From Sphingopyxis macrogoltabida (GTDB lineage Bacteria; Pseudomonadota; Alphaproteobacteria; Sphingomonadales; Sphingomonadaceae), in NCBI RefSeq assembly GCF_001314325.1, contig NZ_CP009429.1:2790501-2854500 (forward strand): a DNA stretch of 64,000 bases. Direction: 5' to 3'. The notes beneath the pieces were generated by a model. The model worked only from the letters and a program-made list of their open reading frames with translations. It was not told where the DNA came from and did not search any database. Position 1 is the stretch's first letter. Every line of letters begins with the position of its first letter. The translations under genes were made by a program, and so were the position numbers. Shown one piece after another: positions 18,559 to 27,819 of the stretch.

Positions 18559-19081
18559 CCCGTCCTCCCACGATACGCAGCGCCGGTTCGGCCCGCTGCT
18601 CGTCCTGTTGCCTGAGTGCCGCGCGCGCCCGCGCTATTCGCGACATGATCGTCCCCACCGGTACACCCAGCACGTCCGCGCACTCCTGATAGCTTAGCCC
18701 CTCGATCGCCGTCAGGTGAAGCACGGCGCGGTGATGCTCGGGCAGCGCGGCAAAGCTTCGCGCAATCTCGCCGAGCCGCGCATGATGTTCCTGCGACGCG
18801 TCCGAATGCGCAACCTGCGTCTCTGCGAAGCGGTCGTTCCGCCGTGCTTCGGCCGCCTCGCGCCGGGTTCCCGAAATAAAGACATTGTGGACGATCGCCA
18901 GCAGCCAGCGCCGCCGGTCGCGTCCCTCCTGATAGGTCGCCTGTCGCTCGATCGCGCGAACCAGGGCATCCTGCACCACGTCGTCGGCATCGTCGCGATC
19001 GCGGGTCAGCGACCGGGCGTAACGGCGCATCGCCGCCACATCGCCGGCAAAGCCGCTGGATTTTCCCCAACGGATCCTCAT
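18539..19081 (-). CDS. ECF RNA polymerase sigma factor
   Basis: 180 residues from the ATG at 19081, which overlaps the glycosyltransferase stop as ATGA; an in-frame ATG at 19090 is possible. Region 2 (YARSLTRDRDDADDVVQDAL) and region 4 (LPEHHRAVLHLTAIEGLSYQ, then VPVGTIMSRIARARAAL) are clear. The next gene is its probable anti-sigma factor. The coupling to a glycosyltransferase upstream is uncommon and suggests envelope stress or polysaccharide-related control (inference). Confidence 0.88.
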   Translation of the reverse strand: MRIRWGKSSGFAGDVAAMRRYARSLTRDRDDADDVVQDALVRAIERQATYQEGRDRRRWLLAIVHNVFISGTRREAAEARRNDRFAETQVAHSDASQEHHARLGEIARSFAALPEHHRAVLHLTAIEGLSYQECADVLGVPVGTIMSRIARARAALRQQDEQRAEPALRIVGGRDGSRTE

Positions 19082-20316
19082 GCCGCGCATTGTCGGGCCA
19101 GCGCCGGATATTGCAAGGCCGCATCGCGCCCGGCCAGCCGCTCGTAGACGCCGACGACGTCGGCAAGGATCGTATCCCAGCGATAATGATCGGCCGCGGC
19201 GGCCGCGGCTTTGCCGAGCAGATGCCGACGCGCGGGCTGGCCGATCAGCGACGCGGCGGCGGCAGCATAGGCGCCGGGATCGCGCGGCGGCACGAGCAGA
19301 CCGGTGCGGCCGTGCTCGATGAGCGCCGACGCGCTGTCGACATCGGCCGAGACGATCGCGAGCCCCGATGCCATTGCTTCCAGATTGACGTTCCCGAACG
19401 CCTCGGTGACGCTGGGATTGATCAGTATGTCGGCGCTGGCGACGGCCTCGCCGAGCGCCGCACCGTCGAGGAAGCCGAGAAAGGTCACGTTCGGAAGCCG
19501 CCGCGCGAGCCAGTCGCGCGCAGGTCCCTCACCGATCACGATCGGGCGGACCATATGGCCGCGCTCGCGCAGCGCCGCGATCGTCTCGGCAAAGACGCCG
19601 AGTCCCTTTTCGAGGACCAGCCGGCCGAAGAAGAGCAGGACCATGTCGTCCGGCGCGTAGCCGAGGTGGCGCCGGAAGGACGCGCTGCGCCGCGCTGGTC
19701 CGAACAACGCCCGGTCGATACCGCGCGACCAGATCGACACCCTGTCCGGTCCGAACCGGGCGGTTAGTTCATCGCGGATCGGCGGCGTGGGCGCGAGAAT
19801 ATGATCGGCGTCGCCATAGAAGCGCGCGAGATAGCGGTCGACAGGACCGCGCAGCAGGCCAAGGCGATAATAGTCGAGATAGGTTTCGAAGCGCGTGTGA
19901 AGGCTGGCGACCACGGGAATGCCGGCGGCGCGCGCATAGTTTTGCGCTTGGCGGCCGAGAATGTCGGGCGCCGACAGATGGACGATATCGGGGGCGAAGG
20001 CCTCCATATCCTCGCGCGCCGCTTTGGTGAAACCCACTGCGAGCCGATATTCGGGGCGCCCCGGAATGCACGCCGAGCGTACGGGAACGATATCGCCGAC
20101 CGACGCAAACGCCTTTTGCGGCGCGACCGGCGAATAAATGCGCACCTCGGCCCCCGCCCGATCGAGCAGATAGGCGACGAGGCGATTGAGCGCGCGGTTC
20201 GCACCATCGCGCACGCAATCATAGTTCCCGGAGAACAGCGCGACGCGCAGCGGCCGCAACGGCGCCGAACGATATCCGGGGGCAAGAGAAGAAACGGCGG
20301 GGAAAGTCTTCGTCAT
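19078..20316 (-). CDS. GT4-family glycosyltransferase
   Basis: 412 residues with a GT-B fold. The N-terminal acceptor domain (LRVALFSGNYDCVRDGANRAL) and the C-terminal nucleotide-sugar domain with EGPARDWL and the EAFGNVNLEAMASG motif (Glu-x7-Glu) are typical of family 4 retaining mannosyl/glycosyl transferases of the MgtA/SqdX-like group. Probable membrane lipid or surface glycan synthesis; donor and acceptor are unknown. It heads an operon with the ECF sigma and anti-sigma genes. Confidence 0.86.
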   Translation of the reverse strand: MTKTFPAVSSLAPGYRSAPLRPLRVALFSGNYDCVRDGANRALNRLVAYLLDRAGAEVRIYSPVAPQKAFASVGDIVPVRSACIPGRPEYRLAVGFTKAAREDMEAFAPDIVHLSAPDILGRQAQNYARAAGIPVVASLHTRFETYLDYYRLGLLRGPVDRYLARFYGDADHILAPTPPIRDELTARFGPDRVSIWSRGIDRALFGPARRSASFRRHLGYAPDDMVLLFFGRLVLEKGLGVFAETIAALRERGHMVRPIVIGEGPARDWLARRLPNVTFLGFLDGAALGEAVASADILINPSVTEAFGNVNLEAMASGLAIVSADVDSASALIEHGRTGLLVPPRDPGAYAAAAASLIGQPARRHLLGKAAAAAADHYRWDTILADVVGVYERLAGRDAALQYPALARQCAA

Positions 20317-20392
20317 GCGGGGCTTACGCCCGCCGCACGGTCTCTATTCCATTGGCCTCCGATCTTCCGCGGGTGGCAAGCGAGTACTGAGC

Positions 20393-21595
20393 CTATCGAC
20401 GCTGCCCATGTTCTTTGAGGATGGCACAGACCCGCTCGACCGGCAGCGCCGGTACGTAGAAACGGTTGGCGCCTTCCATCGCTTCGGCGGCGACCATGGC
20501 GTTGACGATGGCTTCCTCGGTGGCGTCGATGACCGCTTCGAACATCGGCGACAGGTTGAGGTTCGGGAAATGATCGATGGGTTGAGGGTCGCCCGTCTCG
20601 CTCACCCCGCCATTCGCCGTCGACAGCGCCAGAAAAATGTCTCCCGACAGCGCCGTTCCGACCCCGCCGAGACGGCCGATGCCGAGCGCCGGGCGCTTGG
20701 CAACACGTTTGAGCTGGTGCGGCAAGAGTGGCGCGTCGGTCGCCACGACGACGATGATCGATCCGTCCCCCGCTTCGTTCGGCGTCGGTTGCCGTGTGTC
20801 ATCGTCGGTGCCGAGCCAACGGGCGTAGAGGCCGGCGTGCTCCGGCGGAATCAGATCGGGATCGAGCGGGCGGGGCTTGTCGTCGAGCAGACGCTCGCCG
20901 ACCTTGACCCCTCCGAGCCGCAACGAATGCCGGGCGCCGAAATTGCTCTGGACCAGCACGCCGACGGTATAGCCCCCCTGTTCGGCGGGCAGGACGCGCG
21001 ACGCGGTGCCGGTGCCCGCCTTATATTCGAACGTCATCATGCCGGTACCGCCGCCGACGCTGCCCTCGGCGATCGGGCCGCTCCGCGCACCGTCGAGCGC
21101 CGCAAAAACATGGTCCGGCCGGATATGACCGCCATCGATGTCGTGGAGCAGGCCGTCGAACGTCTCCGCGACGACCGGGACCAGGAAAACCGTATCATTG
21201 CCGCGCCGGCGAACCCAGCTGATCGCCGCATCGCGAACCACGCCGACCTGATGCGTGTTCGTGATCAGCACCGGGCCCTCGACAAGCCCGCGCTCGTCGA
21301 GCCAGATGGTGCCGGTCATCTCCCCGGCATGGTTGAGCGAGGCCCAGGCACCGAAACAGGGCGACAGGCTATCACGCCCGCGCGGCAGGATCGCGGTGAC
21401 GCCGGTGCGCACCGGGCCCTTACCGACCTCCAGCCGCCCCTCGCCTTCCCACAATGTCGTGTAACCGACCTCGACGCCGGGCACGTCGGTGATCGCGTTG
21501 AGCGGGCCGGGCACCCCCGAAAAGGGGATGCCGTGATCGCGGGCGCGTTTCCCCGTCATGCCGCCGATCGACCCCGCAAGCGTCGAAGATGTCAT
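20393..21595 (-). CDS. P1 family (DmpA/BapA-type) self-processing aminopeptidase
   Basis: 400 residues from the ATG at 21595, preceded by CAGGGGA. The P1 signature GDGSIIVVVATDAPL places the predicted self-cleavage and N-terminal nucleophile at Ser279, giving alpha (about 278 residues) and beta (about 122 residues) chains, as established for DmpA and BapA. Conserved GSVGGGTGMM and VLVQSNFG segments are also present. No signal peptide, so a cytoplasmic enzyme acting on small peptides, amino-acid amides or beta-peptides. It lies alone, 115 nt from the AraC gene stop. Confidence 0.88.
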   Translation of the reverse strand: MTSSTLAGSIGGMTGKRARDHGIPFSGVPGPLNAITDVPGVEVGYTTLWEGEGRLEVGKGPVRTGVTAILPRGRDSLSPCFGAWASLNHAGEMTGTIWLDERGLVEGPVLITNTHQVGVVRDAAISWVRRRGNDTVFLVPVVAETFDGLLHDIDGGHIRPDHVFAALDGARSGPIAEGSVGGGTGMMTFEYKAGTGTASRVLPAEQGGYTVGVLVQSNFGARHSLRLGGVKVGERLLDDKPRPLDPDLIPPEHAGLYARWLGTDDDTRQPTPNEAGDGSIIVVVATDAPLLPHQLKRVAKRPALGIGRLGGVGTALSGDIFLALSTANGGVSETGDPQPIDHFPNLNLSPMFEAVIDATEEAIVNAMVAAEAMEGANRFYVPALPVERVCAILKEHGQRR

Positions 21596-21709
21596 TTTCA
21601 GTCCCCTGATGATTTTCGTCGAGTGGGTGAGCTTGGCAGAACCGCGTCCGGTCCACCGTTTCCGCCATCCGGTCGAGGTTTGGATCCGCATCTCCGGCCG
21701 TCAAGACAC

Positions 21710-22837
21710 CTACACAGACAGCACGGCCTCGCCACCCGGATGGCCCCGCCGCCGCAACTCTCTGGGCGAGGCGCCGAAGCGGCGCTGGACGGCCACCGTA
21801 AAACTCGACGGATAATGATAGCCGACCGCATATGCGATCTCGGTGATCGGGACGTCATAACGGTCCAGCATCGCTAGTGCATGCTGCATCCTGAGTTCGG
21901 TGATGAAACCGAAAACGGTCTGCCCCGTCAAACGATGGAAATTGGAGCAAAGACCTGTGCGGCTGAGCCCCACCTCGCGCGCCAGATCGTCAAGCGACGG
22001 CGGTGCCGCATAGTGTTCGCGCAACAGGTTCTTCGCCCTGTTGACCGCCCGATCGATGAGAGCCGAAGGCTCCGTCAGGCCGCCATCGTCTTTCTCTTCC
22101 AGCATTTCGAAGACATGGCACAATATCTCGACCGCCTTGGAGCGAAAGAAAAGCCACCGGCTACGCCCGCTCAGCGAACAATTATGCAGGTCTTCGAGGC
22201 AGCGAAGCAAGGCAGGCCCGCAACTCAACTGCTTCGCGACCCTATGGTCCAGCCTATCTGCGAGGAACGCCCGGATCACGGCCGGCAGCCCCTCGTCCTG
22301 CGGATAGAGGCGCCGAAGCGTCGACCGGTGAACGATAATCTGGACGGCCCGATGATGCCCGCACGAGACAAGTTTTGCCGGTGGCGCGTCCGGCGGTTCG
22401 ATGACCACGCCCGCGCTGCGTCCGCGGATATCGATCATCTTGTCCTGCGACGGCAGATACTCGCCATCGCCGTCATGGGCGACGCGTATCCGCAAGGCTT
22501 CGGGAGTGGAAATCTCGCAGGCAAGCGGCGCCGCAAGGTCGACGTCGCTGACCGCCACGAAAAAACCGTCAGAGAGCCCGCAGAATTCCGAGAAACCGCT
22601 GACGACCGGGTTCGCCATGATCATGCGATAATGACAGGGCTCGCCGAGAGAAAGATAGCGGTCGACCGGGACGATGGGTTCGATGTCGCTTTGCTCCAGC
22701 GCATAGGCCCGAGCAGGGAACACTGCGGCGATCTTCCGAAAGGCCGTGGGCGCTATCCCTTCCGGTAACCGCGATACTATTGCCGTCCGGCGATCCGCGG
22801 CTTGCATGGCCGGTCGGCTGTCAGCCGTATGAAGCAT
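21710..22837 (-). CDS. AraC family transcriptional regulator (PchR-like)
   Basis: 375 residues from the ATG at 22837, with GGGAGG just upstream; an in-frame ATG at 22981 would add an unlikely Arg/Ser-rich leader. The C-terminal double HTH (about residues 270-370) contains LDDLAREVGLSRTGLCSNFH and the second helix YHYPSSFTVAVQRRFG. The N-terminal sensor domain is unassigned. It reads divergently from the esterase gene across 158 nt and probably activates that cluster. Confidence 0.87.
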   Translation of the reverse strand: MLHTADSRPAMQAADRRTAIVSRLPEGIAPTAFRKIAAVFPARAYALEQSDIEPIVPVDRYLSLGEPCHYRMIMANPVVSGFSEFCGLSDGFFVAVSDVDLAAPLACEISTPEALRIRVAHDGDGEYLPSQDKMIDIRGRSAGVVIEPPDAPPAKLVSCGHHRAVQIIVHRSTLRRLYPQDEGLPAVIRAFLADRLDHRVAKQLSCGPALLRCLEDLHNCSLSGRSRWLFFRSKAVEILCHVFEMLEEKDDGGLTEPSALIDRAVNRAKNLLREHYAAPPSLDDLAREVGLSRTGLCSNFHRLTGQTVFGFITELRMQHALAMLDRYDVPITEIAYAVGYHYPSSFTVAVQRRFGASPRELRRRGHPGGEAVLSV

Positions 22838-22995
22838 GTCGCCCTCCCGCCGAACGGCAATTCGATCCGCCAAAAAAACAGTTATGTACGTAATCGAAAG
22901 CGTGCGGTCAAATGGCCGCTTACGGCGGGCATCGAGCGCGCTCTCCGGAGCGAAGCCGGTACACGAAACGACCCCAGCCATTCGGGAGATGGATT

Positions 22996-23925
22996 ATGCA
23001 GGACATCGATCAACCCGGCGAGGAGCGGATCAGCACCCGCCCCTTGCCCGCCATCTCCATGTTCCCCCGGACGCAGTATTTCGAGATTGATTCCGAAAAA
23101 GCGGGGGCTCGCTATGCCGTCTGGGTGACGACGCCGACCAGCTACGACCGGGAACCGGATCGCCGCTTCCCGGCGATCTATTCGCCGGACGGGAATCGAA
23201 ACACGGCCTTCACCGCCGGGCTCTGCGATTTGAATGAATGGGACTTGATGGACCCGTTTCAGGCGACCATCCAGATTTGCGTCGGCTATACCGACGAAGA
23301 CGCCGGGCGCGCGCTTGCCGTTCGTGCCCGCGACCTGCTGCCGCCGAACGAGGCTCTCCCCTCCGGCATGGTCGAGAATATGCGAAACAGCGCCGACAAC
23401 GGCGTGCTCGACCCGGCCGGCATCGAACTCTACATCCATAATCTGGAAAACCCGGCGGGCGACCGCTTCCTCGCCTTTCTCACCAAGGAACTCCATCCCT
23501 TCATCTGTCGGACCTATCGCATCGAGACCGACAGCATCGGCCTGTTCGGCCATTCCTACGGCGGCCTCTTCGCCACCTATGCGGCGCTTCAGGATCGCAC
23601 GATCTTCCGGCATTTCGGCGCCAGCAGTCCCGGCATTCTCGTCGGCCGGTCGGTGATCTTCGACTTGTACGCCGAAGCGGTCGCGAAGGGCGGACTCTCG
23701 GACCGCCATCTCCATATGACCGTCGCGGCGCGCGAGATCACCGATCCCGGAATTTACCAGCCGATGGTCGGGGGCGGCACCGTCGAGTTCATGCAGCTCG
23801 CCGGGACAACCCCGCTGAAGGGTCTGACCTTCTCGGGTCGGTTCTTCGACGATGAAACGCACATCACGGTAAAGCCCGCCGCGATGCACAGCTTCCTGCG
23901 AGCTTTCTATCTGAGGCACGGCTGA
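22996..23925 (+). CDS. Alpha/beta-hydrolase esterase (IroE/Fes-like fold)
   Basis: 309 residues, start 22996 after GGGAG. An alpha/beta-hydrolase with nucleophile elbow GHSYGG (Ser187), an early YSPDGN oxyanion segment and a C-terminal catalytic His (DDETHI). This is the COG2819-type fold that includes siderophore esterases such as IroE. No signal peptide is seen. With the AraC gene divergent and two hydrolase-type genes downstream it may belong to a siderophore- or ester-using locus, but the substrate is not readable. Confidence 0.8.
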   Translation: MQDIDQPGEERISTRPLPAISMFPRTQYFEIDSEKAGARYAVWVTTPTSYDREPDRRFPAIYSPDGNRNTAFTAGLCDLNEWDLMDPFQATIQICVGYTDEDAGRALAVRARDLLPPNEALPSGMVENMRNSADNGVLDPAGIELYIHNLENPAGDRFLAFLTKELHPFICRTYRIETDSIGLFGHSYGGLFATYAALQDRTIFRHFGASSPGILVGRSVIFDLYAEAVAKGGLSDRHLHMTVAAREITDPGIYQPMVGGGTVEFMQLAGTTPLKGLTFSGRFFDDETHITVKPAAMHSFLRAFYLRHG

Positions 23926-23960
23926 TCCGGCTGCTGGGCCACCGACGCAACGGAGCAAAC

Positions 23961-24464
23961 ATGACCAAACCCGCCATATTCGTCACGATCGTCAACCACC
24001 TCGCCGCCGACATCGCCGCCGAACCCGATGCCGTCTGGGCCGATATTATCGATACGTTCGCCGAGGCCCGGCAGTGGCAGGCGGACGGTTATGTCATCGA
24101 GCGGATCGATGAGCCCGCCGCGGTTCTGAGTGGTTATCGCATGCAGCTCGAGCAGGACGGCGATGCTGCGGATCGGCGGATCGTCCATATAACCGAACGC
24201 GACGATACCGAACGGCGGCTCAGCCTGTTCGTCGAATTCCTGTCGGTTCCGAACGATGTGCTGGTTTATGCGACTTATCACGCACGGGAAGCTCCGGGTG
24301 GCGTGCACTACACGATCGATTGCCATACGCGGATGGGCATCGAACCGCCCGCGGAGGGCAGCAGGACCGCCGTCGCAACGGCAATCGACGGCCTGAAAAG
24401 CCATTTCGAGGCTCACCTCACCGGCTATCTCGAGCGCGTCAAGGCGCGTCTCGAGCCGGCCTGA
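23961..24464 (+). CDS. START/SRPBCC-like domain protein, unknown function
   Basis: 167 residues, no recognised motif. The pattern (strand-rich, VWADIIDTFAEARQW near the start, a long amphipathic C-terminal helix SHFEAHLTGYLERVK) is typical of the SRPBCC/Bet v1 fold, which makes a hydrophobic ligand pocket. It follows the esterase by 35 nt and precedes the serine hydrolase by 59 nt in one apparent operon. It could bind the esterase substrate (inference). Confidence 0.6.
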   Translation: MTKPAIFVTIVNHLAADIAAEPDAVWADIIDTFAEARQWQADGYVIERIDEPAAVLSGYRMQLEQDGDAADRRIVHITERDDTERRLSLFVEFLSVPNDVLVYATYHAREAPGGVHYTIDCHTRMGIEPPAEGSRTAVATAIDGLKSHFEAHLTGYLERVKARLEPA

Positions 24465-24523
24465 CCGTCCGGTTCAAAAACAGATCCGTCTCGCCAATCG
24501 CGGAATAAATGTCAGGAAAATCA

Positions 24524-25714
24524 ATGAGCAGCTTCGATTTCACACCCTCCACCGCGTCGGACGCCGGCTTTGCGGCCGAACCCTTGCAGGAACTGCGGCT
24601 GTTTCTGCATACGGCCGTGGGACACGGAAACCTGCCGGGCGCGGTCATTTTCCTCGCGCGGGGCGACAAGGTCGTGCTGCACGAAGCAATCGGCCGGGGC
24701 GACATCGACGATCCCGCCCCCCTCCGCAGCGACGCGATCTTCCGCCTTTATTCGATGACGAAGCCGATGACCGCCGCCGCAATGCTGCTCCTCTACGAGG
24801 AAGGAAAGTGGAGCTTTGACGATCCGCTGTCGAAATATCTTCCCGAATTCGACGGCATCGCCGAACTTCCCGGCAGTCAGGCCTCGCGCGAGCCGGTGCT
24901 GCGCGAGCTGTTCACCCACAGCAGCGGGCACGGGTTCGGCGACACGATGGACGAGATCTTGGCGACCGTCGCCCGGATCGACATCTTCGGGGCAAAATCG
25001 CTGACCGATCTTGTCGGTCGCTACGCCCGGCTGCCGCTCCGGTATGAACCCGGAACGCGCTGGGAATACAGCATCGCCATGGACCTGCAGGCGTCGATCG
25101 TCGAACGGATTACAGGCCTCCGCTACGACCGCTTCCTGGAAGAACGGATTTTCGACCCGCTGGGCATGGCCGACAGCGGCTTCGCGCTGAGTCACGCGCA
25201 GAATGCCCGCCTCGTGCCCGGCTATGCGATGGACGCCGGGACCCGGCGGCTGCGGCCCGGCAATATGCTGGAAATGCAGGAGGTCATCTTCCCGCTGGGC
25301 GGCAGCAGCTTCCGTTCGACTATTGCCGACTATGCGCGTTTCGCTCGCATGCTGCTCAACCGCGGCACCCTCGGCGACACGCGCATCCTGAAGCCCGAGA
25401 GCATCGACCTGATGCTGACCAACGCGCTGCCGGACGATTTCCTCGCGAACAGCTACAACACGCTCCACTATGTCATAGGCGGCGGCAACGGCCACGGCAT
25501 GAACGGCATGGTCTGCATCGATCCGGACAAGGCGAGCCGCCCCGTCGGCAAGGGCACCTATGAGTGGGCGGGTGCCCATGGCACTTGGTTCTGGGCCGAT
25601 CCGGAGCATGATATCGTCTTCGTCGGGATGACCAACCGGGCCATGCCCCATCCGGAAATCCCGCCGCTCAGTACGGTGTCGCAGGATCTTGTCTACCGGG
25701 CTCTACGGGGTTGA
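24524..25714 (+). CDS. Beta-lactamase-fold serine hydrolase (class C-like esterase)
   Basis: 396 residues. I chose the ATG at 24524, which has AGGA at 6 nt, over the ATG at 24509. The catalytic SxxK is SMTK (residues 77-80) inside FRLYSMTKPMTAAAM; the Tyr of the second motif is in RWEYSIAM; the third motif is HGT-like (GAHGTWFW). No signal peptide is seen, so it is more likely an esterase of the EstB type than a periplasmic beta-lactamase. Last gene before the mosaic region. Confidence 0.85.
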   Translation: MSSFDFTPSTASDAGFAAEPLQELRLFLHTAVGHGNLPGAVIFLARGDKVVLHEAIGRGDIDDPAPLRSDAIFRLYSMTKPMTAAAMLLLYEEGKWSFDDPLSKYLPEFDGIAELPGSQASREPVLRELFTHSSGHGFGDTMDEILATVARIDIFGAKSLTDLVGRYARLPLRYEPGTRWEYSIAMDLQASIVERITGLRYDRFLEERIFDPLGMADSGFALSHAQNARLVPGYAMDAGTRRLRPGNMLEMQEVIFPLGGSSFRSTIADYARFARMLLNRGTLGDTRILKPESIDLMLTNALPDDFLANSYNTLHYVIGGGNGHGMNGMVCIDPDKASRPVGKGTYEWAGAHGTWFWADPEHDIVFVGMTNRAMPHPEIPPLSTVSQDLVYRALRG

Positions 25715-26149
25715 ACGCTGATCCCAAGAAGACTGCCGTCCGGTGTCACCAATGGTGGCGTCAGTTCCCGGCCGTGCGAGGATCAGCCATTTCCAATTCC
25801 CCAGTCAGAAGGCGTCAAGCGACGATCCTGAATTCGGAAACCAACCTCAATATTTCAATGGGTTAGATAAAACGACCGATAGATGCGGCAGCCATCGATC
25901 TCGCAAACTATCTAATAGTTCAACAATTTAGATGGGTTGGTAGCGGAGGAGGGATCCACCAACCTCACTTAAGCAGCTGTTAAATTGGCAGTTCTCTATT
26001 AGCTTCGCCAAAAATACCCCCTGCAATACCCCCATCTTGGGACCTTTGCGATGAGCGGAAATTCGATCGCGGCAAACCGTTGGACTTATCCCGAGCAGTG
26101 GGCATTCACTGCGCAAGTTGGCGTATGTCGCAGGCAGCATAGCTCCCAC
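25715..26149. other. 435-nt gap at the boundary of the mosaic region
   Basis: No convincing gene. Base composition shifts toward AT here. At 25938-25955 the plus strand reads TGGTAGCGGAGGAGGGAT, the reverse complement of a sequence ending ...CGCTACCA, which looks like a tRNA 3' acceptor/CCA end; no full tRNA can be folded from it. An inverted pair GGTTGGT (25935-25941) / ACCAACC surrounds it. Nothing else is interpretable. Confidence 0.4.
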
Positions 26150-26698
26150 TCACCACACCTGAGAACCAATCCAGATCACTCTGCCGACGACATTGATCGC
26201 CTTTCGCTGAACACCGTTCCAGCTTGGATAAGCGGGATGGTCGGTCAGGACAGAAATGCGATTTTTGGTCGGATCCAGAGCGATCCGCCTGACGAACGTC
26301 TCTGACGATCCCCGGACAGCGTAGAGCCCGTCTTGAAGGGCATCGTGAGAGCGCAGCCTTTGGATTATGACTTCGTCGCCATTCTGCAGGGTCGGCTGCA
26401 TAGCCTCACCAGCAATGGGTAAGATCGCCAAACCTGCAGGCCTGTTGCATAGGCGTCTTAGCCAGGCTTCATCTACGATCCGAGATCGTTCCTGTGGGAT
26501 TTCCAAGCCCTTGGCCTCAATTACCGGCACAGTGATGACCGAACGTCGCGGAGTTGAAGGGCTCTCTTTTCCCCCGAGCAATTTGGCAGGAACATCGAAA
26601 TGCAGAGCCAGCTGAGCGATGTCGCTTTGATCGAGACGCGCGGGCGTGCCGCGCTTGATGTATTGCTGGATATAGGCGGAGTTTTGGTCTGCCCCCAC
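26150..26698 (-). pseudogene. Truncated S24-type (LexA/CI-like) repressor without a catalytic serine
   Basis: About 182 codons are left. SAYIQQYIKRGTPARLD is the end of the usual N-terminal HTH domain and the rest is an S24-like domain, but the normal GxSMxPT serine position reads GEAMQPT (Ala), and the normal lysine segment reads FVRRIAL (Arg instead of Lys). Self-cleavage is therefore not expected. The frame stays open into the neighbouring IS3 element, so the original N-terminus was removed by that insertion. The only candidate start left is a GTG at 26698. Likely a dead phage- or island-type regulator. Confidence 0.65.
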
Positions 26699-26718
26699 CG
26701 AGTGGACCGATTGGTTTG

Positions 26719-27621
26719 TTAGTGCATTAAGCTCATCGCCGCCATATCCGGACGGAGGTGGAGCGAAGCGGAACCGGAGGCCGGATATGGCGGTGTCGCC
26801 GTTTCCGGTGCCGGTGGCCGGTAGCCCAAGCTGCTATGCGGGCGGACGGTGTTGTAATGCCGCCGCCATGCCTCGATCAGCACCCTGGCCTCGGCGAGGC
26901 TGTAGAAGATCTCGCCATTGAGCAGTTCGTCGCGAAGCGACCCGTTGAAGCTTTCGTTATAGCCATTTTCCCATGGTGATCCCGGCGCGATATAGAGGGT
27001 CTTTACGCCGATCTGCCCCAGCCATTTCTGGACGGCGGTCGCGATAAACTCGCTACCATTATCGGATCGTATATGCGCTGGCGGCCCACGCGAGATGAAC
27101 AGGTCGGCCAGGGCCGCCAGAACATCCTCATGCTTGAGTTGCCGTGCAACGATGAGCGCCAGGCATTCCCTGCTGGCCTCGTCGATGATCGTGAGGATGC
27201 GGAACTTGCGACCGTCATGCGTCCGCCCCTCGACGAAATCGTAGGCCCAGACATGCCCCGGATATTCGGGGCGTAGCCGGATGCACGATCCGTCATTGAG
27301 CCATAGACGCCCGCGCTTTGGCTGGCGCTGCGGGACTTTCAGTCCTTCACGCCGCCATATCCGCTCGACACGTTTATGGTTCACCGTCCATCCCGCATGG
27401 CACAGCAACGCCGTGACCCGGCGGTAGCCGTAACGACCATATTGCTTCGCCAATGCAATGATGTCCTCGGTCAGTGCCTGTTCGTCATCCGCCCCGCGCG
27501 GCATCTTGCGCTGCGTCGATCGATGCTGACCCAGCACCCGGCATATCCGTCGCTCGGATACCCGGACTGGCAGATCCCGTCGTACCTGATCGATGCAGCG
27601 CCGCCGCCGCGCGGGGCTCAG
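26719..27621 (-). CDS. IS3-family transposase OrfB (DDE integrase domain)
   Basis: About 300 residues, expressed in IS3 elements by a -1 frameshift from orfA. The DDE core is intact: Asp in [13 protein letters not shown], Asp in IRSDNGSEF, Glu in [13 protein letters not shown], and the C-terminal [18 protein letters not shown]. The upstream continuation of this frame to 27765 does not resemble the family and I left it out. Without an intact orfA start and one element end the copy is probably immobile. Confidence 0.8.
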   Translation of the reverse strand: MSPARRRRCIDQVRRDLPVRVSERRICRVLGQHRSTQRKMPRGADDEQALTEDIIALAKQYGRYGYRRVTALLCHAGWTVNHKRVERIWRREGLKVPQRQPKRGRLWLNDGSCIRLRPEYPGHVWAYDFVEGRTHDGRKFRILTIIDEASRECLALIVARQLKHEDVLAALADLFISRGPPAHIRSDNGSEFIATAVQKWLGQIGVKTLYIAPGSPWENGYNESFNGSLRDELLNGEIFYSLAEARVLIEAWRRHYNTVRPHSSLGYRPPAPETATPPYPASGSASLHLRPDMAAMSLMH

Positions 27622-27819
27622 AAGTTTCCCCGTGCAGCCTCCTGCAAGATCAGCTTGTCCAAGGTCAGGTCCGAGATCGCCCGGCGCAGCCGCTGGTTCT
27701 CCTTCTCCAGATCCTTCATCCGCCGCGCCTGGTCGGTCTTCAGGCCGCCATACTCCTTGCGCCACCGATAATAGGTCTGCTCGCTGACCGCGATCCGGCG
27801 ACAGGCTTCAGCCGTGCTC
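26722..27819 (-). mobile_element. IS3-family element, 5' end cut by IS256-family insertion
   Basis: Contains most of orfA and all of orfB. The orfA-proximal end is missing: homology stops at 27819, exactly where the IS256-family element begins, and does not resume on the other side of that element. The other end lies close to the orfB stop, within a few bases of 26722-26731, judged from where the S24 frame resumes. The exact terminal repeat cannot be confirmed because its partner is lost. Confidence 0.7.
27618..27819 (-). pseudogene. IS3-family orfA, N-terminus replaced by IS256 end
   Basis: From [19 protein letters not shown] onwards this is a normal IS3 OrfA (HTH plus leucine-zipper [14 protein letters not shown]). 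The first ~20 codons are gone. The frame stays open into the IS256-family element, whose end supplies an ATG (27890) and about 24 foreign codons, making a hybrid ORF of 90 codons. Confidence 0.75.

Noticed and set aside
25928..26149. 73-codon ORF on the minus strand ending LLRYQPI
   Set aside because: It covers the tRNA-like scar and AT-rich DNA, with no ribosome site or recognisable domain.
26150..26698. Active prophage
   Set aside because: Only one truncated repressor is present; there are no structural, lysis or packaging genes.
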